Origin: Phoronis ovalis
Taxonomy: Eukaryota > Phoronida > Phoronidae
Assembly: GCA_028565635.1 (NCBI GenBank)
Contig: JAOXYB010069111.1
Span: forward strand, 1-10,018
Length of the DNA: 10,018 bases
Direction of reading: 5' to 3'
Positions 8,522-10,018 of this stretch are shown piece after piece. Position numbers and translations under genes: made by a program. The notes under the pieces were generated by a model. The model was not told where the DNA came from. It did not search any database and worked only from the letters and a program-made list of their open reading frames with translations. Within the stretch, counting starts at the first letter, position 1, and each line of letters begins with the position of its first letter.

Positions 8522-8572
8522 CTGGAGGCTTTACTCCTTTTTTCTTGATTCCGCTTTCTTTGATAATGAGTT
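8522..8572 (-). CDS. CAMTA-family protein, exon completing the third IQ motif
   Basis: This 51-base exon lies between TTTTTTAG (acceptor) and CCAG|GTGAGA (donor), both strong. Joined to the upstream exon it completes AG|A (Arg) and continues THYQRKRNQEKRSKAS, then leaves AG for the next exon. The join turns AAVIIQQRFR into a full IQ motif (IQ-x3-R-x4-R), which is good evidence that the exon and its phase are right. The basic stretch after it (RKRNQEKRSK) resembles the lysine/arginine-rich part that follows the IQ region and could also act as a nuclear localisation signal; that role is inference. If the following intron is not removed, the frame reads Arg then TGA, ending the protein immediately after this exon. 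Confidence 0.85.
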
Positions 8573-9094
8573 CTAAAAAATAAACAATGAACAGGTTACA
8601 CGACAAATTTAAGGCTACGCTAGACCCTCATTACTGTTAGAAATTTGTGGAAAATTATGTATTAATTAAATTTCATATATTTCAGACAATATCTTGAAAA
8701 TGCCACAATGACATAGCTTGAAAGTTAAAGTTTCAGAATTTTTATTTAAGCAGTGACAAGGGTCCAGTTTCACCTTAAAGACTGCAAGTGTTTCAAAATT
8801 GGGTACAAATAATTCCTTGCATGGCTATTTGCTTATGTTCATTTCAATAATTGGCATATAGAGAATGTTAACCCTCATAAAAGTTAAATTCTTAATTAAA
8901 AATCAAACAATAGGCAATAACAAGACGTGAACCAGCTAAGCATGTGCATACAAGATAACTAAAATCAATAGTAATTTTTACCAAATCAACTTGATTTGTA
9001 TCGAAAAGCTTGCAACACAACTTGACCATTAAAGAATATAAGAATCCTCATTGTGTGAGGAAATAAACCCCGACTTTCCATGCTTGAATTTTAC
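8573..9094 (-). other. CAMTA intron splitting the third IQ motif, 522 bp
   Basis: The intron opens GTAAAATT and closes TTTTTTAG on the - strand, phase 2. It is AT-rich with no further feature. A short odd palindrome, CAAATCAA-C-TTGATTTG, is at 8982-8998. Confidence 0.85.
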
Positions 9095-9288
9095 CTAAAT
9101 CTCTGCTGAATAATAACAGCAGCATTGCGACTACGTTTAAACCGCTCATGCTCCTTGTATGTCCTGTATTGATTCTGAATAATCATAGCAGCATCTCGAC
9201 TTTTCTTAAAACGTTTCTGCGCATAGTATGTCCTAAACTGGCTCTGTATTGTAACAGCAGCTTCACTCATAATCTTTTGGTACTCATA
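9095..9288 (-). CDS. Calmodulin-binding transcription activator (CAMTA), IQ-motif exon
   Basis: CAMTA proteins are nuclear transcription factors with a CG-1 DNA-binding domain, a TIG domain, ankyrin repeats and C-terminal IQ motifs that bind calmodulin. This 194-base exon encodes 64 residues plus two bases of the next codon. It holds AAVTIQSQFRTYYAQKRF, then AAMIIQNQYRTYKEHERF, then the start of a third unit AAVIIQQRFR. The Ile-Gln pairs sit at residues 14, 37 and 60, a strict 23-residue period. The stretch YQKIMSEAAVTIQSQFRTYY aligns with vertebrate CAMTA (YKKMTQAAILIQSKFRSYYEQKRF in CAMTA1), which separates it from myosin or IQGAP repeats. The acceptor is GCTTTTTTAG and the donor AG|GTAAAA. 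The exon starts in phase 0. The DNA-binding part of the gene lies beyond the right edge of the window. Vertebrates have two paralogs, and this copy cannot be assigned to either. Confidence 0.92.
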
Positions 9289-10018
9289 CTAAAAAAGCGA
9301 TGAATATACATGTATATGTAACATGCTAGCATGTCAATAGAAGTTATATTTATGAAATATAACTTTTATTTTACCAAACTACCATGTTATTAGTAAGCTG
9401 AACATGATACAGTTTCTGCATTTATTTAACTTATCTCATTAACATAACATATACCAAAACTATTCATCACTAGAGCCAGGCAAGCAATCAAGTTAAGGTG
9501 GTAAGTGCTGTTGAGTGTAATAAATCTGCCTATCTGATCTATAATAAAATAACACAGTGAGAAGATTACATAAAGCTAGCAAAATTATACACTTTTGAAA
9601 AGGTTTTAATTGAAGACAACATATCTACTTTGACTTCTTATATCTGTCACATAATTATTTAACCAGTCATTTTGCATAAAGTTGCATATTTGAAAATACA
9701 AACCTAAATAATTTAAAGCAACTGCAGACACAAAATTGGAACTTCAAACAATGAACTAAACTTTTGCCTTTTGATATAAAATTTGTTTTAAAAATATTAT
9801 GGAAAATCAAAATACAAAGGACCGAAACAATTTACTTTTTTAAATGCACAACACGTTAAATATCTAGCAAATCTGGGGACAAATTAAACAAGAGGTCTGC
9901 GGGTGCAGACAGATGTCCATCATATGATGTAGTTTCTGTAGTTGTATGTATAAGAGTTGTGAGGTTGATAATAGAGAGAAAATCTTGAAAGTGATTTACA
10001 TGAACATTACAAACAATC
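9289..10018 (-). other. CAMTA intron upstream of the IQ exon (partial)
   Basis: This non-coding AT-rich sequence ends at the acceptor GCTTTTTTAG at 9289-9298. Three perfect palindromes lie at 9304-9365, close to the splice site. A frame open from the window edge to a TAA at 9856-9858 (- strand) has no usable donor and no recognised motif. I found no upstream IQ or ankyrin exon before the window ends. Confidence 0.75.

Noticed and set aside
9856-10017. Minus-strand frame open from the window edge for 53 codons, containing SYDGHLSAPADLLFNLSPDL
   Set aside because: It ends in a stop with no usable donor, has no CAMTA motif and is not linked to the IQ exon; a run this long is expected somewhere in 10 kb.

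Overview
The window is AT-rich animal nuclear DNA, roughly one third G+C by eye. It carries spliced protein-coding exons with GT-AG borders, a dinucleotide microsatellite and decayed repeats. There is no sign of bacterial gene organisation. The proteins point to a non-vertebrate metazoan; the phylum cannot be settled from this window.

Layout: (1) Positions 1-938, + strand, hold the last two coding exons of a delta-1-pyrroline-5-carboxylate dehydrogenase gene (ALDH4A1 family, mitochondrial proline catabolism), joined by a 389-bp intron. (2) Positions 939-5887 hold no coding region I can support. This stretch should contain both 3' UTRs. It also carries a diverged ~290-bp tandem duplication, an (AT)17 microsatellite, a perfect 29-bp direct repeat and two longer inverted repeats. 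(3) Positions 5888-9288, - strand, hold the 3' end of a CAMTA gene (calmodulin-binding transcription activator). A 194-bp exon encodes tandem IQ motifs. A 51-bp exon completes the third IQ motif in the exact reading phase. A probable stop-codon exon lies about 2.5 kb further on. (4) Positions 9289-10018 are upstream CAMTA intron with a cluster of palindromes next to the 3' splice site.

The two genes are convergent (tail to tail) with about 5 kb between their stop codons. They have no known shared pathway: one is a metabolic enzyme, the other a calcium/calmodulin-linked transcription factor. In human both ALDH4A1 and CAMTA1 map to 1p36, so the pairing may be a remnant of ancient linkage.

I found no wholly new gene system. 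The best second-look items are a 35-bp perfect palindrome bracketed by an exact 8-bp duplication inside the last CAMTA intron, a candidate stop-containing cassette exon in the same intron, a third IQ motif split across an intron, and the tandem duplication downstream of ALDH4A1.
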